Notes: a model not told the origin generated them from the letters alone. Shown: positions 24,601-34,331, numbered from the stretch's first letter. The stretch: 64,000 nt of DNA from Brevibacillus_H ginsengisoli (GCF_050113715.1 NZ_JBNJQR010000002.1:1-64000), one strand, 5' to 3'. Translations and numbers: made by a program.

Positions 24601-26301
24601 ATGACAACAATCGGCATTGATTTAGGAACGACGAATAGTTTGGTCGCTTATTGGACAGAAAATGGACCAGCTATTATTCCGAATGTTCTTGGGGAGAATC
24701 TTACCCCATCCGTTGTAAGTGTTGATGAGAGCGGTGAAATACTGGTTGGCCAAATAGCCAAGGAACGATTGATCACCCATCCGGAGGCAACCGTAGCCGC
24801 TTTTAAACGCTACATGGGCACAGAAAAGAAGTACAACCTAGGCAAGTATACATTCACACCAGAGGAGCTTTCCTCCTTCATCGTGAGGAGGTTGAAAGAA
24901 GACGCGGAAGCATTTTTCGGCTACCCGGTGACGGAAGCGGTCATCAGCGTTCCTGCTTACTTCAATGATGCACAGCGTAAGTCTACGAAACGAGGGGCCG
25001 AAATGGCCGGATTGAAAGTAGAACGCTTGATCAGCGAGCCTACCGCAGCGGCGATTTGCTATGGTCTGCATCAACAAGAGTCCGAGACGAAGTTTCTTGT
25101 CTTTGATTTAGGGGGAGGCACATTTGACGTTTCAATTTTGGAAATGTTCGAAGGTGTGCTTGAAGTGAAATCGATTGCGGGTGACAACTTCCTCGGTGGT
25201 GAAGATTTTACCGAACTGCTCGCATCCTATTTTATCGATAATCAAAAACTTCCGGTGGATGATCTCGACAGCAAGGCCCGTTCGGCTATTTTCAAGCAAG
25301 CGGAAATGTGCAAATGTAGGTTATTTAATGAGAACAGCGCGACAATGCGCCTTACATGGAAAGAGCAAACCTATGAAGTTAGCATGGATCGGATTGGATT
25401 TGAAAAGCTTGTTCATCCCCTTATTCAACGCTTGCGTCAACCAATTGAACGCGCATTAAGAGATGCGGGGCTTACTTCGGCAGATTTGGACGCGATTGTA
25501 CTAATTGGTGGAGCAACCCGTATGCCCGTTATCAAATCGGTCATTAGCAAAATGTTTGGTCGACTGCCTTTTTCACACATTAATCCGGACGAGACGGTTG
25601 CTTTAGGTGCAGCGATTCAGGCCGCTTTGAAAGATCGCAATGAAGCGTTAAGCGAGGTCGTTTTGACGGACGTTTGCCCATATACCCTAGGAGTTGAAAC
25701 GACGAAGAGGATGGGGAATCATTGCTTCGAGAGTGGTTATTTTTCAACAATTATCGAACGCAATACCCCAATCCCTGTAAGTAGGGTGGAAAGGTACTGT
25801 ACGATTGAGGACAATCAGACTGAGATTAATGTCGTTATCTTTCAAGGGGAGAGCAGACGCACTCAGAACAATATTAAACTTGGCGAACTTCAAATTCCCG
25901 TTTCACCAGTACGAGCGGGCGATCAAGTAATTGATGTGCGATTCACCTATGACATTAACGGCATATTAGAGGTTGAAGTTACTGCGCTGCAAACTAGCAT
26001 TAAGAAAAAAATGATCATCGAGCAAAGTCAGGGGACCCTTACGATGGAGGAAATCGAGAAGCGGTTTGAAGAGCTCAAAGACATTAAAGTTCATCCTCGT
26101 GATCGAACAGCCAATCGGTTGTTGCTTGCCAGAGGAGAACGTTTATACGAGGAATCACTAGGGGATAAACGCGAAGAGATCGCTTTCATTCTGCAAAGAT
26201 TTGAACAAGTCCTTGCAACTCAGAATGAAATGGCAATTAACAAAGCCGCCCTTCAATTGCAAAAAGAACTTGAAAGCATGGAGAGGTGGCACAATTTTTA
26301 A
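24601..26301 (+). CDS. hscC: HscC-type Hsp70 chaperone
   Basis: The 566-residue protein starts with TIGIDLGTTNSLVAYW (phosphate 1 loop) and shows FLVFDLGGGTFDVSILE (phosphate 2) and VLIGGATRMPVIKS (adenosine), so the ATPase domain (about 1-365) is complete. The substrate-binding beta domain follows, but the helical lid is short, as in E. coli HscC (556 residues), rather than DnaK. Hsp70s fold or remodel clients with help from J-domain partners. It overlaps the next gene, a J-domain-like protein, by one base (TAATG), and a DUF1266 gene follows, reproducing the E. coli hscC neighbourhood. The start is the ATG at 24601 after AAGGAAAGAGG. A TATAAT at 24513-24518 is a likely -10. Confidence 0.88.
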   Translation: MTTIGIDLGTTNSLVAYWTENGPAIIPNVLGENLTPSVVSVDESGEILVGQIAKERLITHPEATVAAFKRYMGTEKKYNLGKYTFTPEELSSFIVRRLKEDAEAFFGYPVTEAVISVPAYFNDAQRKSTKRGAEMAGLKVERLISEPTAAAICYGLHQQESETKFLVFDLGGGTFDVSILEMFEGVLEVKSIAGDNFLGGEDFTELLASYFIDNQKLPVDDLDSKARSAIFKQAEMCKCRLFNENSATMRLTWKEQTYEVSMDRIGFEKLVHPLIQRLRQPIERALRDAGLTSADLDAIVLIGGATRMPVIKSVISKMFGRLPFSHINPDETVALGAAIQAALKDRNEALSEVVLTDVCPYTLGVETTKRMGNHCFESGYFSTIIERNTPIPVSRVERYCTIEDNQTEINVVIFQGESRRTQNNIKLGELQIPVSPVRAGDQVIDVRFTYDINGILEVEVTALQTSIKKKMIIEQSQGTLTMEEIEKRFEELKDIKVHPRDRTANRLLLARGERLYEESLGDKREEIAFILQRFEQVLATQNEMAINKAALQLQKELESMERWHNF

Positions 26302-28208
26302 TGAGTATCTGGGAAATAATCGGGATTGAACCAACGGATGATGTCGCTGCTATTAAGCGGGCGTATGCCAAAAAACTAAAAGTTCATCATCCAGAAGATG
26401 ATCCTGAAGGCTATCAAAGACTAAGGGAAGCGTACGATTGGGCAATCAAGCAGGCAGGCAAGAAGCGGATTCAAGAGCGGGAATCGGAAATTGTCATCAC
26501 AAGCCAAAGTGAAGACAGCAACCAAAGCGATCAGGATGATTCGGATGAGATTGACGATTCCGAACTGGATATAAAGACTCCTCCTTGGATTCATTTCTTC
26601 GAGGGACATAAGGAGGACCCGATTTATCATTCGGACAAAATTTCCGAATTTATGCAGCAGGTGGAAGATTTATACGATAATTTTTTTGCTAGAATCGATC
26701 GGGAGAAATGGGAACAATTGCTTCGTTCGGATGTACTGTGGGATATCGATTTGAAGCAAACCATTAGTGAGCAGATGCTGGAGTTTCTGGAAGATCACAG
26801 GCATCTGCCGCGTGAGATTTGGCTTTTGCTCGACAACGAATTCCAATGGCGTAATCAAGAAAGACAGATCTATTACGAATACTCGGAATCCTTTGCGAAC
26901 TATCTGATAGGCGCAATCAGAAATCCATGGGAACTACGGTATACATTTTTTCCAAAAGAAGCAGAAGTCGACTTTGATCGCTTCGTCGGATGGCGTGAGC
27001 ATGCTTTCTTTGCTCTGATGAACAATGATATGCAACGAGCAAAGGAGTTTCTCGCCAACGCTTATGAGTTGTATCAGGACGATCCGGATTTGCTTCGATT
27101 GCAAGGGGAATACCATTTGCGGATGGGTGAACCTGATCAGGCGCTTGCAGCGTTCAACCATGCGATCTCAATTAATGGTAATGAGTGGGATTGTTATTTG
27201 TCCCGAGCCCGTGTCTTTTTTGACAAGGAACAGTTTTCAGCTGCTATCGAGGATTGCGAATATTTCCTGTCACATCATCCCGACCATCTGGATGCGCTAA
27301 GCCTGAAAGCGAAATGTCACTATCAACTGCATGAGATGGAGAAGGCGTATCAATCTTATTTGGGTATGGGACCAAACGCCAAATGGGATAGCGATCTGTA
27401 TTTTAATATGCACGTTGCAAAATTCTATATAAAACCAGATGATCAAAGAAAATGGTATCAGTACCTCGCACACTATATTTTCAGCTTTTTTATTTTTATT
27501 TCAATTTTGTTAAGGAGAAGCGGCAGAACCATTGTGATTCTACTTGTACTTCAGATGGCGCTTCCTTTTCCGAGTATTACCAATCTACAAGAACAACCTT
27601 CCGTACATGCGATACAGCCTGAGGATCATATGGTTATTCACAATGTGGAGGATTTAAAAAAGGTTCATTCAGATTCTACAACGATAAAGGCAACGATCAG
27701 TAAATTAGAATTCATTGAGTTGTTCTATGTGGTTGATCCAATTCCCAAAATGATCACAGCGAATAAGCTTAATCAGTTACGTTCACCTGCAATGGATAAA
27801 AAAGCCGTGTGTCTTGGTTGGGTTGATCAAGAGCCCGTCACTATCGTGATGAATTTGAAGGATTTGAACGAAGTCTATGAAAATAATGGATTGAAGAACG
27901 GTAAAACAGTAGAAATCTATGGACGTGTTCAAGCTTTATCAACAAAGGATTGGTTGACGATCAAAGGTGGTATCGACAAGATGAAATCAGTAAGCCATGA
28001 TTTAAAAATTGAAATGGCAGGAAAATATGTCGGCTACCAATTTATCGAAAGCGAAGATCGAGTTGACTCAATTGAAAAAGCATCGGTTAAAAAGAAGTCT
28101 TCCTCCAAATCTAATCAATTCATGGATGCGCTATTGAAAAACATCTTGTTGCTGTATTTCTACCTCCAACTAGCGATGGGATTGTGGAGAGCGTATCGAG
28201 CGGTTTAA
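26301..28208 (+). CDS. J-domain-like TPR membrane protein (HscC partner)
   Basis: The 635-residue protein begins with a J-like domain (IWEIIGIEPTDDVAAIKRAY, KKLKVHHPEDDPEGYQRLREAY). The Hsp70-activating tripeptide HPD is replaced by HPE, as in the DjlB/DjlC-type partners of HscC. An acidic linker follows (about 65-95), then a helical region and TPR repeats (about 255-370, for example DLLRLQGEYHLRMGEPDQAL), a membrane segment (FSFFIFISILL), a soluble part, and a C-terminal hydrophobic helix. It probably presents membrane or envelope clients to HscC. Translation is coupled to hscC. Whether HPE still stimulates ATPase is not known here. Confidence 0.8.
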   Translation: MSIWEIIGIEPTDDVAAIKRAYAKKLKVHHPEDDPEGYQRLREAYDWAIKQAGKKRIQERESEIVITSQSEDSNQSDQDDSDEIDDSELDIKTPPWIHFFEGHKEDPIYHSDKISEFMQQVEDLYDNFFARIDREKWEQLLRSDVLWDIDLKQTISEQMLEFLEDHRHLPREIWLLLDNEFQWRNQERQIYYEYSESFANYLIGAIRNPWELRYTFFPKEAEVDFDRFVGWREHAFFALMNNDMQRAKEFLANAYELYQDDPDLLRLQGEYHLRMGEPDQALAAFNHAISINGNEWDCYLSRARVFFDKEQFSAAIEDCEYFLSHHPDHLDALSLKAKCHYQLHEMEKAYQSYLGMGPNAKWDSDLYFNMHVAKFYIKPDDQRKWYQYLAHYIFSFFIFISILLRRSGRTIVILLVLQMALPFPSITNLQEQPSVHAIQPEDHMVIHNVEDLKKVHSDSTTIKATISKLEFIELFYVVDPIPKMITANKLNQLRSPAMDKKAVCLGWVDQEPVTIVMNLKDLNEVYENNGLKNGKTVEIYGRVQALSTKDWLTIKGGIDKMKSVSHDLKIEMAGKYVGYQFIESEDRVDSIEKASVKKKSSSKSNQFMDALLKNILLLYFYLQLAMGLWRAYRAV

Positions 28209-28233
28209 AATTAACGGAAAAGGAAACTGTATA

Positions 28234-28896
28234 ATGAATATGTTTCGAAAATGGAGATTGAACCACCTGCAGAGGCGATATATACGTGGGCTCTCATTTG
28301 TATGTATGAATGGTACGATTGCTTATTATTTCGCCTTATTTGGATTCAAAAGGATTGCAGACATCTTATACGCCAAGAGACACCTGAAACGATGGGGAAT
28401 CCATAACGATTACCAATTGCACCTGAGATTGAAATGGCTGTTGGAGGAAGGGAATCGGCAAAAATATAACGAAGTCAAACATTTTCTATCGGTTCTATCA
28501 GAAACGGAGCGATCCGCGTATTTACAATCCATTTCAAATGACAAGGAAAAGTACGTTAAGGCAAGAATCGTGAACGAATATTTGAGAAGATTCCCGGAAG
28601 CGGGTGTTATTGCCTATGATTACGCAATCTATTTATATTTGTGTCAGTTAGGGATTGCCTCAAGGTATTTAGACAGGAAAGTGACGGAGAAAAATATGCT
28701 CGTGGCAGCAAGGTTAATTCAGCAAACATTCATCGGATGGGACGAGTATTTCACTGCTTACATTGCTGGGGAGAGATTCGAGGGATTAGATGATAGTTGT
28801 AAAGTCGTACAGGAAAAAAGTCATTTTTTAGCTCAAATGTACACTAAGAAGAGCAGCCCGGTCCATAGAATCCCATGGAAGCTCGACTTACAATAA
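28234..28896 (+). CDS. DUF1266-type protein of the hscC cluster
   Basis: The 220-residue protein contains YDYAIYLYLCQLGIASRYLD, AARLIQQTFIGWDEYFTAYI and AGERF, which match the DUF1266 pattern (helix, aromatic-rich SW/GW motif, then a GR-like turn). E. coli YbeU and YbeR, neighbours of hscC, belong to that family, so the local gene order supports the call. It starts 25 bases after the J-domain-like gene and ends the operon. Function is unknown; it is likely part of the HscC system. Confidence 0.65.
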   Translation: MNMFRKWRLNHLQRRYIRGLSFVCMNGTIAYYFALFGFKRIADILYAKRHLKRWGIHNDYQLHLRLKWLLEEGNRQKYNEVKHFLSVLSETERSAYLQSISNDKEKYVKARIVNEYLRRFPEAGVIAYDYAIYLYLCQLGIASRYLDRKVTEKNMLVAARLIQQTFIGWDEYFTAYIAGERFEGLDDSCKVVQEKSHFLAQMYTKKSSPVHRIPWKLDLQ

Positions 28897-28914
28897 CCGT
28901 TCTCTTTTTTTATT

Positions 28915-28943
28915 GGACTGTCAAATAGGGCAGTTCTTTTTTT
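28915..28943 (+). terminator. Terminator of the hscC operon
   Basis: GACTGTC and GGCAGTTC pair with G-U steps over a 6-base loop, followed by seven T. Confidence 0.65.
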
Positions 28944-29092
28944 AGTAGATCGGTATTTATATAAAATTCCGATCTACATAAGTGCAACTAAGGCTTCGCC
29001 TGCGCCAGAGGCTTGGCGACAGCCAAGGTTTCTAATGATATTATTGACGAATCTATGAATAGGATTCTTCATTTGTGAACGGAGTGATACAA

Positions 29093-29893
29093 TTGTCCTG
29101 GCAACATAATTTTGATTGGAAAGTCTATTTTCCTAATAAAAGAATCTACCTTATGCGACAACACAACTGGGCATTCGCGGCATGGGAAATCGAAAAAGCC
29201 ATAGGCAACCTGAAGACTCAATCCATACTCGTGCATGTAGACGCCCATTTGGATGACACGCCAGATGGCGTTTTTGTTGAAGGACTCTCGGAAGCCAGCA
29301 GCGTCGAGGAGATCCTGAAGGTTGCACAGGGACACGATTTCGCGAGTGGTCAGGTATGTCCGCCAAACAAGATGCAGATCGATAATTTTATCTGGGCAGC
29401 AGTGGCAAGAGCTACGATCGGGGAGACTATCTTCGTTTCTCATCAAGCGGAGGACGTGCTTTCTCTAGAAGAGATCAGCTACCAAGCGATAGAGAAGCGC
29501 AACGAGTATTGTCAAACGATTCTTTCCAGACTGCCAATAGATTGCCGGTACACCCATCAGCGCTTTCATGATTTGGAATCGTTTTGGGCTGATTTTGACC
29601 TGCGTCGTTTACAGATGGAACAGACGAAGATTCTTGATATTGACCTTGATTATTTCAATCGCTCGGAAGATGTGTTGAATCCTCGCCTTGAACCAATCCA
29701 CCAGATTCGGGAATCCTTGGAGAAGTTGAAACGTTTATGTGATTGGAACGTCATCACAGTAGCAATCTCTCCAGAGTATTGCGGAGGGAATGAAGCGGCC
29801 AAAGAGCTTGTGGATGCGTTTTTAGCCGTATTTGATCTAAGGCTTGAAGAAGCGGTCTGTTGGGACAAGCAAGAGTTCAAGGAGAGTGAATAA
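29093..29893 (+). CDS. UPF0489-family protein
   Basis: The 266-residue protein has ILVHVDAHLDDTPDG and TKILDIDLDYFNRSEDV, the two conserved Asp-rich motifs of UPF0489 that resemble a metal-binding hydrolase core (arginase-like order of Asp/His). I start at TTG 29093, because GGAGTG lies 6 bases upstream and the family begins near here; the GTG at 29075 is less well supported. Its biological role is unknown. It appears to be a single-gene unit. Confidence 0.75.
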   Translation: MSWQHNFDWKVYFPNKRIYLMRQHNWAFAAWEIEKAIGNLKTQSILVHVDAHLDDTPDGVFVEGLSEASSVEEILKVAQGHDFASGQVCPPNKMQIDNFIWAAVARATIGETIFVSHQAEDVLSLEEISYQAIEKRNEYCQTILSRLPIDCRYTHQRFHDLESFWADFDLRRLQMEQTKILDIDLDYFNRSEDVLNPRLEPIHQIRESLEKLKRLCDWNVITVAISPEYCGGNEAAKELVDAFLAVFDLRLEEAVCWDKQEFKESE

Positions 29894-29972
29894 GGGAATA
29901 AAGGTTTACAAATAGTTAAATCGGGTATTGATATACACAACTTTCACACTACTATCAAGGGAGCTAACTCAC

Positions 29973-31268
29973 ATGTTGTACAGTAATCAATACTTGCTGT
30001 TTTCAACAATGGTACTCATCGGTTTTGGGCTTTTACATATGTTCCTGCGTTATCAAGTAAAAGGATGTAGCTTAAGCGATCAGAAAAAAATATTTCGTTA
30101 TTTACCAATCGGAATACTTGGTGCAACAGTTGCTTTTTTGACCGTTGGCTATATCTTAACCGTTCATGTTGAAGAGAAAGAGCGTGAAGAGTTAACGGAG
30201 ATCATCACTGGATTCGCCTCAACCTTTAGCAAGGAATTGGAGCAGGAAGGGCATTATCTTCTTACAAGCGATACACCCCAAAATAGCCTGACGTATCAAA
30301 ATCTAATGAAAAAAACGAAAATGTGGACATTATTCAGTAATAAAATTCAATGTATGTATACTCTCAGAAAATCTACTGACGGTCGTAATTATTTCGTCAT
30401 CTCTCCTGAGACTGATTATGATCACAACGGCATCATTCGTGGAAAAAGGGAAGCATTAAGCCCAATCGGAAAAATATACGATAACTACATTCCTGAGCTG
30501 GAGGACGCCTTCCGTGGAATCACATCTATTGAGCCTACTCCGACGAGAGATGAGTTCAGCTATTCAATTGGGGCCTTCACACCGATTTACCATGACGGGA
30601 AGATTGATGCTGTTTTAGGAATTGACTTTGACGGTGAGATCTGGGATAAAACTATGGCTCATGCCCACTTCCTAGTCAAGAGCTATACGCTTGTTCCGAT
30701 CCTGTTACTCTTTATGGCGTACTGGATGATCGTGTATCAAAGACGAATCTCCGTTATTCTCACTCAGTTGGCGCATTACGATCATTTAACTTCATTACCC
30801 AACCGGCTTCTATTTGAAAAAACGATCCAGAATCTGTTATCGATCGGACAGCAGAAGAATCAACCATTTACCGTTATATTATTGGACGTCAATAGGTTTA
30901 AAAAGATTAATGATACATATGGGCATTTGGTAGGAGACCAGCTTTTGCAAAAGGTATCCGAACGATTTATTCATTGCTTTGGCAATAAAGAAAATATTTT
31001 TCGGCTGAGCGGAGATGAATTTATCATTCTACTTCCCAATCAGAATAATGCAGAGTCCCGCAACATCATTCAGAAAATCGAGGAAATCCTGTCATTCCCG
31101 ATTCTATTGGATGAACAGGTACTTCAAGTTACGGCAAGTATCGGCGTAAGCGAATATCCCACAGACGGTCAAAACATGGAGGCATTAATCAGGCAGGCAG
31201 ACATCCGTATGTATAAGAACAAGGCGTTGATTAAAGAAGAGCTAGAATCGATAGAGAAAGAAACTTAG
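29973..31268 (+). CDS. Membrane-bound diguanylate cyclase
   Basis: The 431-residue protein has two N-terminal membrane helices, an extracellular sensor domain of about 160 residues (with YSIGAFTPIYHDG and AVLGIDFDGE, cache-like), a third helix (VPILLLFMAYWMIVY), and a GGDEF domain whose signature is LSGDEFIILLP (SGDEF variant, normally active). The conserved DxLTGLPNR region is DHLTSLPNRLLFE. No RxxD inhibitory site is present five residues before SGDEF, so product inhibition may be lost. It should make cyclic di-GMP in response to an outside signal. ATG at 29973 follows AAGGGAG. Confidence 0.88.
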   Translation: MLYSNQYLLFSTMVLIGFGLLHMFLRYQVKGCSLSDQKKIFRYLPIGILGATVAFLTVGYILTVHVEEKEREELTEIITGFASTFSKELEQEGHYLLTSDTPQNSLTYQNLMKKTKMWTLFSNKIQCMYTLRKSTDGRNYFVISPETDYDHNGIIRGKREALSPIGKIYDNYIPELEDAFRGITSIEPTPTRDEFSYSIGAFTPIYHDGKIDAVLGIDFDGEIWDKTMAHAHFLVKSYTLVPILLLFMAYWMIVYQRRISVILTQLAHYDHLTSLPNRLLFEKTIQNLLSIGQQKNQPFTVILLDVNRFKKINDTYGHLVGDQLLQKVSERFIHCFGNKENIFRLSGDEFIILLPNQNNAESRNIIQKIEEILSFPILLDEQVLQVTASIGVSEYPTDGQNMEALIRQADIRMYKNKALIKEELESIEKET

Positions 31269-31341
31269 TCCAAGAGAATTAAAGAGAGATTAGAAGAGTT
31301 ATGGTATAATCTTCCTTGGGAGAAAGATTAGGAGGTCACTA

Positions 31342-32334
31342 ATGAAAAAGATTACACGACTATTGCTCGTACTAACACTACTACTTGGGGTTGGACTTAA
31401 CACCACTGCGGTACAAGCCGTGACATCTGAGAGTACAGACGCCAGCTTTGCTGCGAATTCTTTTGCCGTTATGTACACAAACCCAATAGTTGAAAGCACG
31501 AGTGTGCCGATTAATATTCAACCTGCAGTTACATTTCTGTATCCGATTGAGTGGGTAAACGGTTCTTCGGGAGTAACGCTGCGCAAGGTTGGTGAAAAAG
31601 ATACTGTAGCAGGTACGGCATCCATCAAAAATAATACGATTACCTTCAAACCAACCAGAAATCTTTCGAGCTCATCCAACTACATCTTGGAAATCCAGGA
31701 AAAATCGGTTCAAAGAACGGAAGATGCTTCACAACAGAACACTTATTACTCATATATTTTTAAAACGGGAACCTCGGAAGGACCGATCATTACAAACGTT
31801 ACCCCCTATGAAATGCAGATGGGAGTAAGCTCCAAGCAATCGATAAAAATCACCTTTGACCGGACGATTAAAGAGGGTAAAGGTTCCATATCGCTCATGG
31901 ACGTAAACAACCACAAAATTACTGGTAAAACCACCATTTCTAACAGCACCATTACCTTTCAACCGAAATCACCTTTGACGAAAAAAACGATCTTCTATTT
32001 GATGGTTCCAGACGGTCTAGTTAAAGACTCCAAAGGAAAGACAAACGTTGTTTACGCTTCAATCTTTCAAACGGACAATTCGGGGCCGGATATCTCAGAA
32101 CCTAACCGATATTCCGTTTTGGAAGATCAAAGCATTAAACTGTCATTAAGCGGCGGGAAGACACCGTACAAAGCGGTATCAAGCAACACGAGGATCGCAA
32201 CGGTAAAAATGAACAGCAAAACCTTGGAGATTAAAGGATTAAGAGAAGGTACAGTAACCATCACGATCACGGACGGCAAGAAAAATGAAGTAAAAATTAA
32301 CGTGGAAGTCAAATCGAATAAGATTGAGTTCTAG
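31342..32334 (+). CDS. Secreted protein with Ig-like (Big_5 and Big_2 type) domains
   Basis: The 330-residue protein has a signal peptide (ITRLLLVLTLLLGVGL, cut near AVQA), two SbsA-type Ig-like domains (about 45-140 with FKPTRNLSSSSNYIL; about 145-245 with FQPKSPLTKKTIFYLMV), and a C-terminal Big_2-like domain (VSSNTRIATVKMNSKT, LREGTVTITITDGK). These are adhesive or structural folds of cell-surface proteins. TAGGAGG precedes the ATG; a TATAAT lies near 31303. It ends with a strong terminator, so it is a single-gene unit. It lacks an obvious cell-wall anchor. Confidence 0.75.
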   Translation: MKKITRLLLVLTLLLGVGLNTTAVQAVTSESTDASFAANSFAVMYTNPIVESTSVPINIQPAVTFLYPIEWVNGSSGVTLRKVGEKDTVAGTASIKNNTITFKPTRNLSSSSNYILEIQEKSVQRTEDASQQNTYYSYIFKTGTSEGPIITNVTPYEMQMGVSSKQSIKITFDRTIKEGKGSISLMDVNNHKITGKTTISNSTITFQPKSPLTKKTIFYLMVPDGLVKDSKGKTNVVYASIFQTDNSGPDISEPNRYSVLEDQSIKLSLSGGKTPYKAVSSNTRIATVKMNSKTLEIKGLREGTVTITITDGKKNEVKINVEVKSNKIEF

Positions 32335-32346
32335 AGTGGGAACTAG

Positions 32347-32378
32347 AAGGCACTAGCGTAAAGCTGGTGCCTTTTTTT
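32347..32378 (+). terminator. Strong terminator
   Basis: AAGGCACTAGC and GCTGGTGCCTT pair with one G-U over a short loop, followed by T7. Confidence 0.8.
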
Positions 32379-32548
32379 AAGATAGAGGTTAAATGGTAGG
32401 AAGGTTGGCTGTATTATTCTGGTCGATGTGGTTAGCGGAACAGTAAGATGAAAAATAAATGATTCACACATTTTTTGGAGGATGCTTCTTGCAAGTTGCC
32501 ACATGATTTGAAAAAATAAATGTATTGAATGAATGATAGGGGGCAACC

Positions 32549-34180
32549 ATGAAACCAATTATCGAAATAGCCAAACAACTACAGATTGCAGAAGAAGACC
32601 TGGAGCTTTACGGAAAGTATAAAGCCAAGCTTTCAAATGAACTAGTAGAGAAAGTAAAAGACAATGAGAATGGCAAACTGATTTTGGTGACAGCGATGAA
32701 CCCCAACCCGGCTGGTGCAGGTAAGACCCTGACAACCATTGGGCTTTCCCAAGCAATGAATCTGATTGGCAAAAAGACGATTGCTGCGCTCCGAGAGCCT
32801 TCACTTGGACCATGCATGGGGATCAAAGGGGGAGCGACCGGAAGCGGACGAGCTCAAATCCTTCCTGCTGATGAGATTAACCTTCATTTTACTGGGGATA
32901 TTCATGCCATTACTGCGGCTCATAACTTGTTGGCAGCAATGATTGACAATCACCTGTTCCATGGAAACACTAGAAGAATCAATCCTTCCAAAATCGTTTG
33001 GAAGCGCGCCATGGACATGAATGACCGAGCGCTGCGCAATATCGTGATCGGTTTGGGTGAAGGTAACGGAACAACCCGCGAGGATGGCTTCATGATTACC
33101 ACAGCCTCCGAAATAATGGCGATTCTTTGTTTGAGCGAAAATATGGAAGACCTGCGGAAGCGCTTAAGCCAGATCATCATTGCCTACGATGAGAATGATC
33201 AACCAGTCACAGCATCAGAGGTACAAGCGGTAGATGCGATGTGTGTGTTGTTAAAGGATGCGATCAAACCCAATCTGGTGCAAACAATCGAAGGGACCCC
33301 AGTCGTCGTCCACGGAGGGCCATTCGCCAATATCGCGCACGGATGCAGCAGTGTGATTGGAACGAAGCTATCGCTTAAATTAGCGGACTATGTGGTAACC
33401 GAAGCGGGCTTTGGAGCTGACCTGGGAGCAGAAAAATTCTTCCATATCAAATGCAGAAAAGCCAATCTTCAACCTGCTGCGGCGGTTGTTGTGATCACGA
33501 TTAGAGCTTTGAAATACAACAGCGGGGTAGGTATCCCTGACTTATCTATCGAAAATATTCCGGCGGTACAGCAAGGCTTCGCGAATGTCCAGCGTCACGT
33601 GGAAAACCTTCGCAAGTTTGGCGTTCCCGTTGTGGTTGCCATTAATCAATTTGCTTCTGACACTTCAGCAGAGATCAACGCATTGCTGGGCTTATGTCAT
33701 GAGTTTGGCGTGGAAGCCGCTTTGTCTAACGTCTGGGAAGAGGGTGGACAAGGTGGTGTGGAACTAGCTCATAAGGTAGTCCGCTTGGCTGAGAATCAAG
33801 AGAATTCCTTTCAGTTTCTCTATGAAGACAGCCTAAGTATTAAAGAAAAGATTGAGACCGTGGTCAAAGAAATCTACCGAGGGGCGGCTGTCGCCTTTGC
33901 TCCAGTCGCATTGAAAACCTTACAGAAAGTAGAGGAAATGGGCTTGGCTCACCTGCCTGTCTGCATGGCCAAAACACCATACTCTTTTTCTGACCAACCT
34001 AAACTATTGGGGGCACCGACCGGATTTACCATTCAAGTCAGTGAAATAAGAATCTCAGCGGGCGCGGGATTTATTGTGGCTTTAACTGGAAGCATTATGA
34101 CCATGCCAGGTTTGCCGAAGAAGCCGGCCGCAGAGAATGTCTATTTGGATGATCAAGGTTGTGTCATCGGTTTAGCGTAA
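32549..34180 (+). CDS. fhs: Formate-tetrahydrofolate ligase, divergent
   Basis: The 543-residue protein makes 10-formyl-THF from formate, THF and ATP, feeding purine and one-carbon metabolism. It has LVTAMNPNPAGAGKTLTTIG (P-loop), LREPSLGPCMGIKGGATGSG, and INLHFTGDIHAITAAHNLLA. The usual family sequences are TPTPAGEGKTT and GPVFGxKGGAAGGGYAQV, so the P-loop and folate region vary from the norm (NPNPAGAGK; CMGIKGGATGSGRAQI). It is a few residues shorter than the usual 555. It may be a paralogue with altered kinetics; the fold and role look kept. It stands alone between terminators. Confidence 0.85.
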   Translation: MKPIIEIAKQLQIAEEDLELYGKYKAKLSNELVEKVKDNENGKLILVTAMNPNPAGAGKTLTTIGLSQAMNLIGKKTIAALREPSLGPCMGIKGGATGSGRAQILPADEINLHFTGDIHAITAAHNLLAAMIDNHLFHGNTRRINPSKIVWKRAMDMNDRALRNIVIGLGEGNGTTREDGFMITTASEIMAILCLSENMEDLRKRLSQIIIAYDENDQPVTASEVQAVDAMCVLLKDAIKPNLVQTIEGTPVVVHGGPFANIAHGCSSVIGTKLSLKLADYVVTEAGFGADLGAEKFFHIKCRKANLQPAAAVVVITIRALKYNSGVGIPDLSIENIPAVQQGFANVQRHVENLRKFGVPVVVAINQFASDTSAEINALLGLCHEFGVEAALSNVWEEGGQGGVELAHKVVRLAENQENSFQFLYEDSLSIKEKIETVVKEIYRGAAVAFAPVALKTLQKVEEMGLAHLPVCMAKTPYSFSDQPKLLGAPTGFTIQVSEIRISAGAGFIVALTGSIMTMPGLPKKPAAENVYLDDQGCVIGLA

Positions 34181-34220
34181 GTGAACTTTTCGATCGACTG
34201 ATATTTTAATTGGTATATTC

Positions 34221-34268
34221 AGCCCTGTTTAAGCGCAATGACATGCTATTAAACAGGGCTTTTTTTTG
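34221..34268 (+). terminator. Strong terminator after fhs
   Basis: AGCCCTGTTTAA and TTAAACAGGGCT form a perfect 12-bp stem followed by T8. Confidence 0.88.
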
Positions 34269-34331
34269 TAGATAGGAAAGGCTTGGATATGCCACAGGCG
34301 AAGTTTGAAAAAAGAGGTGTCAACCAATTTT

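Noticed and set aside
28980..29035. GGCTTCGCC-rich segment as a REP-type mobile repeat
   Set aside because: Only one copy in the window with weak, overlapping stems; not enough support.
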